Source: Acidobacteriota bacterium (lineage in GTDB: Bacteria; Acidobacteriota; Blastocatellia; Pyrinomonadales; Pyrinomonadaceae). From it: 64,000 nt of DNA. Below, piece after piece: positions 7,316 to 19,161 of the stretch. The DNA lies in the NCBI GenBank assembly GCA_020199835.1, contig JAIVJV010000009.1, forward strand, positions 682,001 to 746,000, given 5' to 3'. Positions within the stretch are counted from its first letter, which is position 1; every line of letters starts with the position of its first letter. Both the position numbers and the translations under genes were made by a program. The notes under the pieces were generated by a model, which saw nothing but the letters and a program-made list of their open reading frames with translations, was not told the origin of the DNA and did no database searches.

Positions 7316-7810
7316 ATGCGACGTATTCCGAAAACGATTCTGGCTACTTTTCTGCTGGCGCTGGCGAGTTGTTCGAATAATAACGACAACGCGCACACCA
7401 CCGCTACGACGATCGTGCCGCCACCGCCGCGGCAAGTGCTGCGCGCGGAGACGCGCCCGTCGGCTCAGATTTCAGCAAAGCCCGACGATCCAACTTTAAG
7501 AGTCGACGCCAAACACCCGCTGCTGATCTTCAACCTGCCTAATGGAAAAACATTCCGCGAAGGCGAAGAAGTCGTGATCGACTTTTCACTCGCGAACGCG
7601 AAACTGAAAGGCGACGGCGGCGATTTTCGCGTGCGCTACTTCGTGGACGACGGCGAGATGCAGTGGATTGATAAGTGGGAACAGGTCGTCTTAACCGGCT
7701 GGACGCCGGGGAAGCATACGATCCGGCTCGAGCTCGTCGGTCCTGACGGCTGGCCCTCTCGCAATGGGGATTACAATGTAGTCACCCGCGATGTAACGAT
7801 CACAAAGTGA
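7316..7810 (+). CDS. Lipoprotein of unknown function
   Basis: 164 residues from the ATG at 7316. The N-terminus MRRIPKTILATFLLALASC is a lipoprotein signal with lipobox LASC. After a low-complexity Asn/Thr/Pro-rich linker, the mature part (from about residue 60) looks like an all-beta domain with the end GKHTIRLELVGPDGWPSRNG, resembling immunoglobulin-like or cell-surface binding modules. An earlier in-frame start exists but would place the signal sequence in the middle. The stop overlaps the GTG of the uracil-DNA glycosylase gene by four bases, so the genes are translationally coupled. I do not recognise the family. Confidence 0.7.
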   Translation: MRRIPKTILATFLLALASCSNNNDNAHTTATTIVPPPPRQVLRAETRPSAQISAKPDDPTLRVDAKHPLLIFNLPNGKTFREGEEVVIDFSLANAKLKGDGGDFRVRYFVDDGEMQWIDKWEQVVLTGWTPGKHTIRLELVGPDGWPSRNGDYNVVTRDVTITK

Positions 7811-8397
7811 AGCAGAAACTGTTTGATGAGTTGGTGGAAGAAGCAGCGAGTTGCACGCGCTGTCCGGCGATGTGTGGCCGTAGCGCGGTGTTGAGCAAGC
7901 TCAACGGCTCACCAAAAGCGCGCATCATGCTCATCGGCGAAGCGCCCGGCCGCAAAGGCGCCGACCGCACACGCGTCCCGTTCTCGGGTGATCAGTCAGG
8001 CGCGAATCTCGATCGATTCCTGCAATCGATCAACCTGCAACGCGAGCAGATCTTCATCACCAGCGCGGCACTGTGTAATCCGCGCACCGAATCCGGCGCC
8101 AATCGAAAACCGACACAGAAAGAACTCTCGAACTGTACCTACTTCCTCCGGCGAACTATCGAGTTAATCGATCCAACCGTGATCGTCACGTTGGGGTCGG
8201 TTGCACTCGAAGCGCTAAAGCGCATTCAATATCACGAGTTGAACCTGAAGGATTCAGCGGCGCAGATTCATACGTGGCAGGAGCGCACACTCGTGCCGAT
8301 CTATCATCCGAGTCCGCAGGTGCTCGCGTCACACCGGCGCGACGCGCAACAGTTGCTCGATTACCAGGTGGTGGCGCAGGCGATTAAGTGTTCATGA
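7807..8397 (+). CDS. Uracil-DNA glycosylase, family 4/5-like with Fe-S cluster
   Basis: 196 residues from a GTG start. It carries the four cysteines of thermophile-type uracil-DNA glycosylases: Cys16 and Cys19 (CTRC), Cys90 and Cys110, which hold a 4Fe-4S cluster. The catalytic motif GEAPGRKGAD lies at 44-53 and the HPSP motif near residue 171. The enzyme removes uracil from DNA to start base excision repair. The order of motifs fits family 4 best, but the residues after GEAPG depart from the family 4 consensus, so family 5 or a relative is possible. Both ends overlap neighbouring genes by four bases. Confidence 0.85.
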   Translation: MKQKLFDELVEEAASCTRCPAMCGRSAVLSKLNGSPKARIMLIGEAPGRKGADRTRVPFSGDQSGANLDRFLQSINLQREQIFITSAALCNPRTESGANRKPTQKELSNCTYFLRRTIELIDPTVIVTLGSVALEALKRIQYHELNLKDSAAQIHTWQERTLVPIYHPSPQVLASHRRDAQQLLDYQVVAQAIKCS

Positions 8398-9356
8398 AAG
8401 AAGCAATAGGGACAGACAGTGAAGTGATGGCGGAGTACGCAGCCGTTCGTGACGGCGGCGTCGGATTGATCGATCTATCGGCTCGCGGGCGGATCAGTGT
8501 GAGCGGCTCGGAAGCGGTGATGTTTCTGAACGGGCTGATCACGAACGATTTAAAAACGCTGGGCGAGAATTGCTGGATGCCCGCTGCGTTTCCGAACGTG
8601 CAGGGACGTTTGCTGGCTGCGGTTCGCGTGCTGCGAAGAGCGGACGATATTCTGCTCGACACGGACGCGGTAACAAGGGAAAAGGTAATTAGGATCATTG
8701 AGCGCTTTACGCTCGCGGGAGATTTTAAGGTCAGGGATCTGACAGAAGAGACCGCTCTTATCAGTGTCCAGGGTCGCGTCGCCGCCGAGATTGTGGAAGA
8801 AATAAGCCCTGAGGAAATAACTATCGTCCCTGCCACTCACACTGCCGAGAAGGGTTTTGACTTGATTGTTAGCGCGGAGCGTAAGGACGGCTTGTGGCAC
8901 ACACTAGTAGACAGAGGGGCTACTCCCGTGAGTGAGCGGGTGGAAGAAATTTTAAGAATAGAAGCCGGGATTGCGCGATATGGCGTCGACATGGATGAAA
9001 CGAATGTGGTGACGGAAACGAACCTCGAGGACGCGGTTAGTTTTACGAAGGGTTGTTATCTCGGACAGGAGATCATCATTCGTATCAAACATCGTGGCCA
9101 TGTCGCTAAGAAGTTGACTGGCCTGCGGTTTGAAACCGATCGAAAGATTGAACCTGGCGCGGTAATCAAGTCGAGTGGTGAGAAAGAGATCGGGCGTGTT
9201 ACGTCGTCGACGTTTTCGCCGCGATTGGGGACGATTGTTGGGCTTGGTTACGTTAGATACGAACACCTGACGCCCGGGACGAGAGTGTTAGTCGATGGTG
9301 CTGGTGCTGAAACTGCGGAGTTGCCTTTAGTGAGGGGTAGTTGGAACCACGAATAG
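8394..9356 (+). CDS. ygfZ: Folate-binding protein YgfZ (CAF17-like)
   Basis: 320 residues from the ATG at 8394, which overlaps the preceding stop in an ATGA; a GTG six bases earlier is less likely. The GcvT-like fold has the family mark KGCYLGQEIIIR, whose Cys is needed for YgfZ function. YgfZ proteins use tetrahydrofolate and help make or repair some Fe-S enzymes. Its place next to an Fe-S glycosylase and a few kilobases from nifS and erpA agrees with this. It lacks the full set of residues of a true glycine-cleavage T-protein. Confidence 0.88.
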   Translation: MKEAIGTDSEVMAEYAAVRDGGVGLIDLSARGRISVSGSEAVMFLNGLITNDLKTLGENCWMPAAFPNVQGRLLAAVRVLRRADDILLDTDAVTREKVIRIIERFTLAGDFKVRDLTEETALISVQGRVAAEIVEEISPEEITIVPATHTAEKGFDLIVSAERKDGLWHTLVDRGATPVSERVEEILRIEAGIARYGVDMDETNVVTETNLEDAVSFTKGCYLGQEIIIRIKHRGHVAKKLTGLRFETDRKIEPGAVIKSSGEKEIGRVTSSTFSPRLGTIVGLGYVRYEHLTPGTRVLVDGAGAETAELPLVRGSWNHE

Positions 9357-9361
9357 AACGG

Positions 9362-9619
9362 ATGGCCGAAACAGATCAAAAAGATCTCGACTTCGAACAG
9401 GCGCAACTTGCCTATTCGATCATCGAAAACCTCGTCGAACACACGCGCATCGTCAGCGACTTGATCGCGCTCATGGCCCAGGTGCTGGACGAAGACACCA
9501 CCAAAGCGCTCACGCAAACACCAACCTGGACCGCGTATCTCGACAGCCGCCGCTCGATGGAGAAAACAAAAGCCGACATCGAGAGATTCGCTGAAATCCT
9601 TAACCAGCTAAAACCTTAG
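9362..9619 (+). CDS. Small helical protein of unknown function
   Basis: 85 residues from an ATG six bases after the ygfZ stop. The sequence (AETDQKDLDFEQAQLAYSII at the start) is highly charged and predicted helical, with no Cys, no membrane segment and no signal. It is probably the last gene of the lipoprotein-udg-ygfZ unit. Its stop codon TAG and the stop of the convergent gene share bases at 9616-9619, so the two genes meet with no spacer. I do not recognise a family. Confidence 0.6.
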   Translation: MAETDQKDLDFEQAQLAYSIIENLVEHTRIVSDLIALMAQVLDEDTTKALTQTPTWTAYLDSRRSMEKTKADIERFAEILNQLKP

Positions 9620-10113
9620 TCTTTAATCCCGTCCGCCACCGCGCGCACCTTAGCCAGCATTTCGTCACTAAACTCAAACGTCACGGCGCCCAGCTTGATC
9701 GCCAACGTCTTCGCCGCCGCGATCTTCAAAAACTCCGCACGCGTCATCGGAAACACCATCTTCTCACCAATCCAGGATTGTCCCGGGACCGGATTCCGGA
9801 TCGCCGAACGATTCGAACCAAAATGCACCGGCGTCCCATCAACCACAAACACGACGTAAAGATCCGTGTTCAGCCGTCGCGCCTTCACCACCGATCTGAG
9901 TTCGAAGTTTACGCGCTCAGGCGGCGTCGGCGTCTTTCCCGGATACTCGTAGTAGACTGAAAACGAAAGACTGTGGTAGCGATCCTTCTGCCCGGAGAGG
10001 CTCTGTGAAGGCAAACGAACGGTCGTGAGGTTCTTTTGCGAATCGTGACCGGTTTGAAGCTGCTGCTGAATCGAGACGCAAGCAATGACTGCGAGTACAA
10101 CTGCCTTCAGCAT
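9616..10113 (-). CDS. Secreted protein of unknown function
   Basis: 165 residues. A short hydrophobic N-terminus (LKAVVLAVIACVSI) suggests export. The rest looks beta-rich, with the repeated idea of a surface domain (SLSFSVYYEYPG, TDLYVVFVVDGTPVHFG) and a helical end. The start overlaps the 3' end of yjbQ by seven bases, so it is the last gene of the bioY-yjbQ run. No family is recognised and no catalytic motif is evident. Confidence 0.6.
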   Translation of the reverse strand: MLKAVVLAVIACVSIQQQLQTGHDSQKNLTTVRLPSQSLSGQKDRYHSLSFSVYYEYPGKTPTPPERVNFELRSVVKARRLNTDLYVVFVVDGTPVHFGSNRSAIRNPVPGQSWIGEKMVFPMTRAEFLKIAAAKTLAIKLGAVTFEFSDEMLAKVRAVADGIKD

Positions 10114-10511
10114 ATGGCCTCAACGAACATCATGATCACCTGACGCTCGCGTCCACCGTCAAACTCGCATAAAAAAATTCCCTGCCAGCGCCCCAGCAAC
10201 AACTCGCCGTCTTTGAAAGGAACCGTGACTGACGTACCCACGAGACTGGTTTTGATATGCGCGTCGGAGTTTTCTTCGCCGTGGCGAAAGCCCATGCCGT
10301 GCTGCGGAATCAACGTACGCAATGCGTGCAGCATGTCGCGCGGCACATCGGGGTCTGCGTTTTCGTTGATCGTGAGGCCCGCAGTGGTGTGCTGCACGTA
10401 GAGGACGACGATACCTTCTCGCGCGCCCGACTCCTTCAGCTTTTCCCTGACGAGATCGGTGAACTCAACCAACTCTTCACGCTGGCGCGACTTGACCTTT
10501 AGAACGTACAT
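10107..10511 (-). CDS. YjbQ/UPF0047 family, secondary thiamine-phosphate synthase-like
   Basis: 134 residues matching the compact YjbQ fold. Signatures are VLYVQHTTAGLTINENADPD, HRHGEENSDAHIK-type (here FRHGEENSDAHIKTS), and the terminal WQGIFLCEFDGGRERQV. Members show weak thiamine-phosphate synthase activity and are usually annotated on that basis; their true role is unsettled. It lies 23 bases after bioY, another vitamin-linked gene, but no thiamine genes are close. Confidence 0.88.
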   Translation of the reverse strand: MYVLKVKSRQREELVEFTDLVREKLKESGAREGIVVLYVQHTTAGLTINENADPDVPRDMLHALRTLIPQHGMGFRHGEENSDAHIKTSLVGTSVTVPFKDGELLLGRWQGIFLCEFDGGRERQVIMMFVEAIC

Positions 10512-10534
10512 CTACGTGCTGCAAAAACAATGAA

Positions 10535-11143
10535 TTAGTTGCCCGACGCTTTGCGTTTCAGCAACGCCCAACCGGTCGGCAGCACCGCCGCCGCCAGCGC
10601 GATCTTGATCACATCACCGGGAAGGTAAGGCAACACCGCGATCTGAAAGGCCGCAACCGGCGCGGTGTTCATCAGCACCGAATACCACGCCCAGCCAGCC
10701 AGAAAAATCACCACCGATCCAATCGCCATCGCCGCTACCGCTTGCGGATAATTTTTATCCCAGCCGTGTTCCGCAAACGCACCGGTGACGAACGCAGCCG
10801 CCGGAAACGCGATAAGATAACCCCCGGTTGGACCAAAGAACCGCGCGATGCCCGGCGCGCCTCCGGGCGCGAAAAACGGCAACCCGATCGCGCCCTCAAT
10901 CAAGTACGCAATCACCGCCGCCGCACCCAAACGCGAGCCCAACAATGCGCCCGTCAGCAGCACGGCAAAACTTTGGCCGGTGATCGGTATCGGTCCTATT
11001 TGGATCGAGAACTGCGCCGCCGCCGCGATGAACAGACTGAACACGACCACGAGTCCCGCGGACCGTGTCCAGTCAAGAGGGGCTAAGGCAGCCCCCATCA
11101 ACGTATCAGCTCCAAATGTTTCCGCTTTTAAATGCGTGTTCAT
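10535..11143 (-). CDS. bioY: Biotin transporter BioY (ECF S-component)
   Basis: 202 residues, about six membrane helices. The BioY core is clear: VQIGPIPITGQSFAVLLTGA-like segment (here IQIGPIPITGQSFAV), LGAAAVIAYLIEGAIGLPFF, and GPTGGYLIAFP. It binds biotin and imports it, alone or with shared EcfAT energisers; no ecfA or ecfT gene is adjacent. The start ATG is six bases after the pyrophosphatase stop, so the two are probably co-transcribed. No biotin riboswitch or BirA site is apparent in that short gap. Confidence 0.93.
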   Translation of the reverse strand: MNTHLKAETFGADTLMGAALAPLDWTRSAGLVVVFSLFIAAAAQFSIQIGPIPITGQSFAVLLTGALLGSRLGAAAVIAYLIEGAIGLPFFAPGGAPGIARFFGPTGGYLIAFPAAAFVTGAFAEHGWDKNYPQAVAAMAIGSVVIFLAGWAWYSVLMNTAPVAAFQIAVLPYLPGDVIKIALAAAVLPTGWALLKRKASGN

Positions 11144-11149
11144 CTGTGG

Positions 11150-13675
<2,526 letters not shown>

Positions 13676-13736
13676 TTCGGAAAATTCCTTTCCAGTTTGT
13701 CTAGATTATGGCGAGAAACGCTTACGAAACCGCGTA

Positions 13737-15605
13737 TTATTGCCGATTCACTGCAAAACTGTCCAATGGCGAGATTTGAGGTTGATTGGGTGTTCCCAGC
13801 CAGCGCCGAATCGAATCGATCATTATGACGACGGCGGCGATCATGATAATCGCTGTCAGGCTCGTGTTGATGAGCCCCTGCGTTGAGGTTTCCGCTCTTT
13901 GGGCGAGCGGCCAAAAGATATCCGTAATGGATTTGAAGCCCGCGACGAGCGTGGTCGTGCTGACAAAAACGAGCGGAATAATCGTCACCCAGGCGTATTT
14001 TGCCTTGCCGGTGTTAATGAGAATGGTTGTGGCCACACACAGAGCGACAGCCGCAAGCAGTTGATTCGCAATGCCAAACATCGGCCAAATCGTTGAAATC
14101 GATCCCGACCAGATGAACGCCGCCCACGCGCACACGACGAGCAATGAAGTGATCACCGAGCCCGGAAGCCAGTTTGGCTCCTCGAGTTTGCGATAAAAAC
14201 GCCCGCCAAACTCGCCGACCAGAAAACGCGCGACGCGCGTGCCCGTGTCGATTGTCGTCAGAATAAAGAGCGCTTCAAACATGATGGCGAAGTGATACCA
14301 GTACTTCATCAGTCCGCCGAGACCCGGAATGCCATCGAAGATCTTCGCGATGCCGAGCGCGAGGGTCACTGCGCCGCCCGTGCGGCCGCGCAAATTTTTC
14401 TCGCCTGATTCCTGTTCGAGCCGATCGATCTCCTGCGGTTGCAGGTTGAAGCCTTCGGCAGTGTGCGTATCGACCATGCGGACGTACGCGGCCTTTTGCG
14501 CTTCGGTGCCTTGCGCGGTGTTGATGGCGAAATAGTCCCCTGGGAACAGCGAGGCCGCGGCGATCAACGCGACGATGCCGACGATGCCTTCCATCAACAT
14601 GCTGCCGTAACCGATCATGCGCGTGTCAGTCTCTTTCGCGATCATCTTCGGCGTCGTGCCCGACGAGATGAGCGCGTGAAAACCGGAAATCGCGCCACAG
14701 GCGATAGTGATGAAGACAAACGGATACAACGTGCCGGGGATTACTGGTCCACCACCCGCCGTGAATGGCGTGAACGCAGGCATATTGAGATTTGGAGCGA
14801 CCACGATGACGCCGACGATCAGGAAAGCGATTGTGCCGATTTTTAGATACGACGATAGATAGTCGCGCGGACAGAGCAGCATCCACACCGGCAGCACTGA
14901 AGCGATGAAGCCGTACGCGGCCATGATCACGATCAGGCTGTTTCGGGAAAGCGTGAAAGCTTCCGCGGCGCCCGACTCCGCGATCCGTCCACCGAGCCAA
15001 ACGGCAAACAACAAGCCAACAATGCCGATGATGCTCGCTTCCGCGATCTTTCCTTTGCGAAAGCGATACATGTAAAGACCCATGAACAACGCGAGTGGAA
15101 TCGTGAACGCTACCGTGAACGTCCCCCAAGGCGATTCAGCCAACGCGTTGACGACTACCAAACCGAGTCCTGCGAGTGCAATCACGACGATGAACAGGAT
15201 CGCGATGCCCGCAACGAGTCCTGACAACGGACTGATCTCGGTTCGCGCCATCTCAGCCAGCGACTTGCCTTTGCGGCGAACGCTGCCGGCCATGATCATG
15301 AAATCGTGCACTGCGCCGCCCAGACAAACGCCGATTACGAGCCACAACAGTCCCGGCAAAAAACCAAACTGCGCGGCAAGCACGGGTCCGATCAACGGTC
15401 CCGCGCCGGAGATCGCTGCGAAGTGATGCCCGAACAAAACCCACTTGTTCGTCGGATAATAGTTGTGCCCGTCGAACATCGTTTGCGACGGCACCGGCCG
15501 CGAATCGTCAAGCGCGAGCACCTTCGCTGCTATGAACGCAGAGTAGTAGCGATAGCTGATCGCGATCACACAAAGAGCGCCGATGATTATTGGCAGTGCG
15601 TTCAT
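13737..15605 (-). CDS. cstA: Carbon starvation protein CstA, pyruvate/peptide transporter family
   Basis: 622 residues with many membrane helices. The CstA core is clear from the N-terminus: [37 protein letters not shown] and [18 protein letters not shown]. Family members import pyruvate or peptides in starving cells. The gene sits 10 bases after a secreted-protein gene and 61 bases before hppA, all on one strand; the permease, CstA and the pyrophosphatase fit a scavenging and energy-saving theme. The exact substrate is not readable. Confidence 0.93.
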   Translation of the reverse strand: MNALPIIIGALCVIAISYRYYSAFIAAKVLALDDSRPVPSQTMFDGHNYYPTNKWVLFGHHFAAISGAGPLIGPVLAAQFGFLPGLLWLVIGVCLGGAVHDFMIMAGSVRRKGKSLAEMARTEISPLSGLVAGIAILFIVVIALAGLGLVVVNALAESPWGTFTVAFTIPLALFMGLYMYRFRKGKIAEASIIGIVGLLFAVWLGGRIAESGAAEAFTLSRNSLIVIMAAYGFIASVLPVWMLLCPRDYLSSYLKIGTIAFLIVGVIVVAPNLNMPAFTPFTAGGGPVIPGTLYPFVFITIACGAISGFHALISSGTTPKMIAKETDTRMIGYGSMLMEGIVGIVALIAAASLFPGDYFAINTAQGTEAQKAAYVRMVDTHTAEGFNLQPQEIDRLEQESGEKNLRGRTGGAVTLALGIAKIFDGIPGLGGLMKYWYHFAIMFEALFILTTIDTGTRVARFLVGEFGGRFYRKLEEPNWLPGSVITSLLVVCAWAAFIWSGSISTIWPMFGIANQLLAAVALCVATTILINTGKAKYAWVTIIPLVFVSTTTLVAGFKSITDIFWPLAQRAETSTQGLINTSLTAIIMIAAVVIMIDSIRRWLGTPNQPQISPLDSFAVNRQ

Positions 15606-15615
15606 ATCAGATTGC

Positions 15616-16380
15616 TTACTTCGTCACATTGGCCGCGATAATGCTGCCCGTCCACTTTTCCGTGAAGAGTTTTAACGGTTCCACGTCGACCTTCGAGTCA
15701 AACTTCCGGTAAGCGTAGACAAAGATGAGCCGCTCCTTCACTCGCACGTAACTCACGCTCAATAACATTGGAGTCGTAACCGCAACGCCTCCAACGGTTC
15801 CTTTCACCGTTAGCAGTAGCAGCATGCTGAAAAGGTCAGGTTTAACGTTGAACTCTCCGAGCATCACCGGCTTGCCGAAATCTACTTTGGTCTCTTTGGC
15901 ATCGGCTTGTGAGAGTCCGCGCGAGACCTGCCGTTGTATCTTTTGCAGCTCGGGACTATTCGGATCCAGGAATGCGGGAGCCGATTTTCGAAGTTCTTCA
16001 ACAGCCAGCGTCATAATTGCGCTCGTGACGTTCAAACTTCGCGCCGCTCTTAGGACCGAGATCTTAGTATATTGAACGTAAGTAGCATTCGAACCCTGCC
16101 TTAACAATTCACAGTCAGTGAGTGGCAGATGAACGAGCAGCATGTCGTTTTCCGGCGCTTCGGTAGCAGAAAAGCGATCCTTGATCTGCTTGAACTGCGC
16201 GGTTGCCTCCTCGTAACCCTCGGGCGCGGGGATTACGATCACCTTATTGCCGAGCTGAACTGACGACGAGGACGTGTTTACCTTTGCAGTCTTTACTTCG
16301 TGCTGCTGCGCGTGCGCGACCACGCCGACGACGAACAGGAGTGCTGACGCGAACGATAATGTTAAGCGGCTAAACTTCAT
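15616..16380 (-). CDS. Secreted protein of unknown function
   Basis: 254 residues from the ATG at 16380, with a signal peptide [19 protein letters not shown] ending near AHAQQ. The mature part is a soluble mixed alpha/beta domain without known catalytic motif. An upstream in-frame ATG would add 13 residues before the signal and overlap the preceding gene more, so it is rejected. The start overlaps the end of the permease gene by 11 bases, and the stop is 10 bases before cstA, so it is embedded in the same operon. No family recognised. Confidence 0.65.
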   Translation of the reverse strand: MKFSRLTLSFASALLFVVGVVAHAQQHEVKTAKVNTSSSSVQLGNKVIVIPAPEGYEEATAQFKQIKDRFSATEAPENDMLLVHLPLTDCELLRQGSNATYVQYTKISVLRAARSLNVTSAIMTLAVEELRKSAPAFLDPNSPELQKIQRQVSRGLSQADAKETKVDFGKPVMLGEFNVKPDLFSMLLLLTVKGTVGGVAVTTPMLLSVSYVRVKERLIFVYAYRKFDSKVDVEPLKLFTEKWTGSIIAANVTK

Positions 16381-18109
16381 GTGAGTCGGACGTCTTCGAA
16401 CTACCGAGCTTGATACCAACGAGAGCGCCGATCAGGCCGCCGGCGATTATCAGTAAGCCATACAGCGTCTGGGTATGCTTCGCGGCGGTAGAGTCAAATG
16501 CTTCCGACAAGAGCTCGCGCGGGGCGACATCGTGCGGGATCACGAACAGTCCCACTGCCACGAGCACAAAGCATATTGCCGCAAACTTCAAACCCAGCGG
16601 CGTTTTCGACGGCCGTCCCAGGCGCTGTCCGACGGCGCTGCGCGTGTAACCGTAAGAAAAATAAACCGCGAGGCCGAGCGCCAGCCAACCGATGAACCGC
16701 CAGTAAGAACCTTCAGGCAGGAAGTAGATCAGCAACGCGCACGAGACTGCGCCCAGTCCCGGCAAAAAGTATGGACCAAGCGGAACTCTGAACGGCCGCG
16801 GCCGGTTGGGATCTTTGTGCCGCAGCACCATCACGCCCACGCAGACGAGAATGAACGCGAACAGAGTGCCGATGTTCGTCAAACTCACCATCTCATCGAC
16901 GGTCGCAAATGCAGCAATACCACCGACGGCAACTCCCGTCAGAATCGTCGTGACGTGCGGCGTCTTGAACCTCGGATGAACCGTTGCAAACTTTGACGGG
17001 AGCAAACCATCGCGCGCCATCGAGAAAAAGATGCGCGGTTGACCGAGTTGAAACACGAGCAGCACCGCCGTGTGGGCAACCACCGAACCGAAAGCGATGA
17101 TCGTGTTTTGCCACAACGCCTGCGGCGCGACAGTTTCCAAAGCCATCGTCAACGACTCGCCGCGTTGCGCGCTGGTCCAACCACGCACCGTTTCCCAAGG
17201 CACCATGCCGGTGAACATGCCGGCTACGAGGATGTACAGCACCGTGCAAATAATTAGCGACGCGATGATGCCGATGGGCAGATCTCGAGCCGGGTTCTTC
17301 GTTTCTTCGGCGACCGTACTGACCGCGTCAAAGCCGATGTAAGCAAAGAACACGACCGCTGCGCCGGTGAACGTACCCATCCAACCTTGCGGTTGAAACG
17401 GCTGCCAGTTTTCAGTCATCGTCGCCGGAGAGACGTAGTAGAGCGCGAGGCCGATGAAGAACAGCAACACGAGGATCTTGATCAGCACCATGATCGCGTT
17501 GAAGTTCGACGACTCCTTGATGCCCCACACCAGCACGACCGTGATCAGTGCCACGATGCCAAACGCCAGGATGTTGAAAACTATCGGAATGCCGAAGATC
17601 TGCGGCGCGCTGGCGAGAGTTTCTTCGGTTGCAGTGCGGTAGTTTGACGTCAGCCAGTCAGGCATGTGAATGCCGAGATTACGCAATAACCGATTGAAAA
17701 ACTCCGCCCAGCTAATTGCGACCGCGACGTTGCCAATCGCGTACTCGATGATCAAGTCCCAGCCGATAATCCACGCCACCAGTTCGCCGAGGGTCGCGTA
17801 AGAATAGGTGTAAGCCGAACCGGATATCGGCACCATCGACGCGAGCTCCGCGTAACAGAGCGCCGTGAAGCCGCACACGATCGCGGTGATGACGAACGAC
17901 AGCATCAAGGATGGACCAGCACCGGCGCGTTCGGCGGTACCTGCGGCCGCGGTACCGATGGTCGCAAAAATTCCGGCTCCGATGATCGCGCCGATTCCAA
18001 TCAGGGTAACGTTGAAGGCGTTGAGCGTTCGCTTGAGTGAAAATTGTGGGCCACCAACGGCAGCCAAAATCTCATCGAGGTTCTTGGTCCGAAAGAGTCC
18101 GCGAAGCAA
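16370..18109 (-). CDS. APC family amino acid permease, cationic amino acid transporter type
   Basis: 579 residues, 12 or more membrane helices. The N-terminal GIGAIIGAGIFATIGTAAAG is the unwound substrate-binding helix of APC transporters, followed by CYAELASMVPISGSAYTYSY. Length and the LRHKDPNRPRPFRVPLGP segment fit the CAT subfamily, which carries basic or other amino acids. It is the first gene of a long minus-strand run and is divergent from a universal stress protein gene, with 92 bases between the starts. Confidence 0.88.
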   Translation of the reverse strand: MLRGLFRTKNLDEILAAVGGPQFSLKRTLNAFNVTLIGIGAIIGAGIFATIGTAAAGTAERAGAGPSLMLSFVITAIVCGFTALCYAELASMVPISGSAYTYSYATLGELVAWIIGWDLIIEYAIGNVAVAISWAEFFNRLLRNLGIHMPDWLTSNYRTATEETLASAPQIFGIPIVFNILAFGIVALITVVLVWGIKESSNFNAIMVLIKILVLLFFIGLALYYVSPATMTENWQPFQPQGWMGTFTGAAVVFFAYIGFDAVSTVAEETKNPARDLPIGIIASLIICTVLYILVAGMFTGMVPWETVRGWTSAQRGESLTMALETVAPQALWQNTIIAFGSVVAHTAVLLVFQLGQPRIFFSMARDGLLPSKFATVHPRFKTPHVTTILTGVAVGGIAAFATVDEMVSLTNIGTLFAFILVCVGVMVLRHKDPNRPRPFRVPLGPYFLPGLGAVSCALLIYFLPEGSYWRFIGWLALGLAVYFSYGYTRSAVGQRLGRPSKTPLGLKFAAICFVLVAVGLFVIPHDVAPRELLSEAFDSTAAKHTQTLYGLLIIAGGLIGALVGIKLGSSKTSDSHEV

Positions 18110-18201
18110 TGTGTCGCCTCCATGGAGTGGACTGAAAAGGCAAGCCTGCGGAGTTTGGCATGGTCTTGTAAATCTTGCAATCCTGTCTTAGTGTTGAGGC
18201 C

Positions 18202-19158
18202 ATGTTTCCGTTCAGAAACATCCTCTTCCCAACGGATTTTTCTGCACACTCTCATGCCGCTTTGAAATACGCCGCGGGCTTTGCGCGCGATGGCTCAGGA
18301 CGGGTCTTGTTGCTGAACGTACAGGACGCAAAAGTGCCGGCGAATCTGTTGACGCTTCCGGCCTACGTTTTCGAAGAACAAGAGAACAACTGGTTACTCG
18401 ACCTGCGCACGCGGGCGAAAGAATTGCTCGCGGATCCGCTGCTGGATGGCGTTGAAGTCGAGCCGATGTTTGTCGACGGCGAACCCGCGACGGAGATCGC
18501 GCGCGTTGCGTTTGAACACGAGGTCGATCTCATCACGGTCGCGACGCGCGATCGCAGTCGCATCCGGCGCGCGTTTGGTGGGTCGAACACCGAAGAGATC
18601 GTCGCTGAAGCGCCGTGCGCGGTGCTCGCGGTCCGCCCGCCGCAACGCGATTTTGTCGAACATCGCGGCGGACAAACGCAATTACGTCTCAATCGGGTGT
18701 TGTTGGCGACTAACTTTGGTCCGTCATCCGCGGCTGCGACGCAGCTCGCCACGAACATCGTGAACCATCTCGGCGCGGAGCTTCATGCGGTTTACGTGAT
18801 TGGTGATTATTTCGAACAGATTTCCGCGATCTTTCCGGAAGGCGGCCTCGCCGCGTTAACGCGATTGCGTAGTCACGCGCAGGAACGCATGTCCCAACTC
18901 TCGCGCTCCTCCGGTCCGACAGCCAGCACGCACGTCGTCGAAGGCCGGCCTTACCAGGAGATCGTCAAACTCGCGGCCTATATCGATGCGGATCTGATCG
19001 TCGTCGGCACTGCGGTGCACGGTTCATTGTTTGGCAGTAATCAGGTGCTTGGCTCGGAGACGGAGCGCGTCATTCGCAACGCGCCGTGTCCGGTGCTGTG
19101 CGTTCCGGCAGCGAAAGTTGTTACGCCATTGCCCGCGCTGGTGACGCAGGCGGTGTGA
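18202..19158 (+). CDS. Universal stress protein with two UspA domains
   Basis: 318 residues from the ATG at 18202, which begins exactly at the first domain (FPFRNILFPTDFSAHSHAAL). Domain 1 covers about 1-145 and domain 2 about 155-310. The second has an ATP-type loop, VGTAVHGSLFGSNQVLGSETE, before the terminal APCPVLCVP; the first has FGGSNTEEIVAEAPCAVLAV. USP proteins bind ATP or other ligands and help survival under stress. It converges on the selenocysteine-type rhodanese gene; only three bases separate the two stop codons. Confidence 0.9.
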   Translation: MFPFRNILFPTDFSAHSHAALKYAAGFARDGSGRVLLLNVQDAKVPANLLTLPAYVFEEQENNWLLDLRTRAKELLADPLLDGVEVEPMFVDGEPATEIARVAFEHEVDLITVATRDRSRIRRAFGGSNTEEIVAEAPCAVLAVRPPQRDFVEHRGGQTQLRLNRVLLATNFGPSSAAATQLATNIVNHLGAELHAVYVIGDYFEQISAIFPEGGLAALTRLRSHAQERMSQLSRSSGPTASTHVVEGRPYQEIVKLAAYIDADLIVVGTAVHGSLFGSNQVLGSETERVIRNAPCPVLCVPAAKVVTPLPALVTQAV

Positions 19159-19161
19159 GTT

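Noticed and set aside
10518-10535. Biotin or thiamine riboswitch near bioY/yjbQ
   Set aside because: The gaps of 23 and 6 bases are too short for a riboswitch, and no known aptamer motif is visible.
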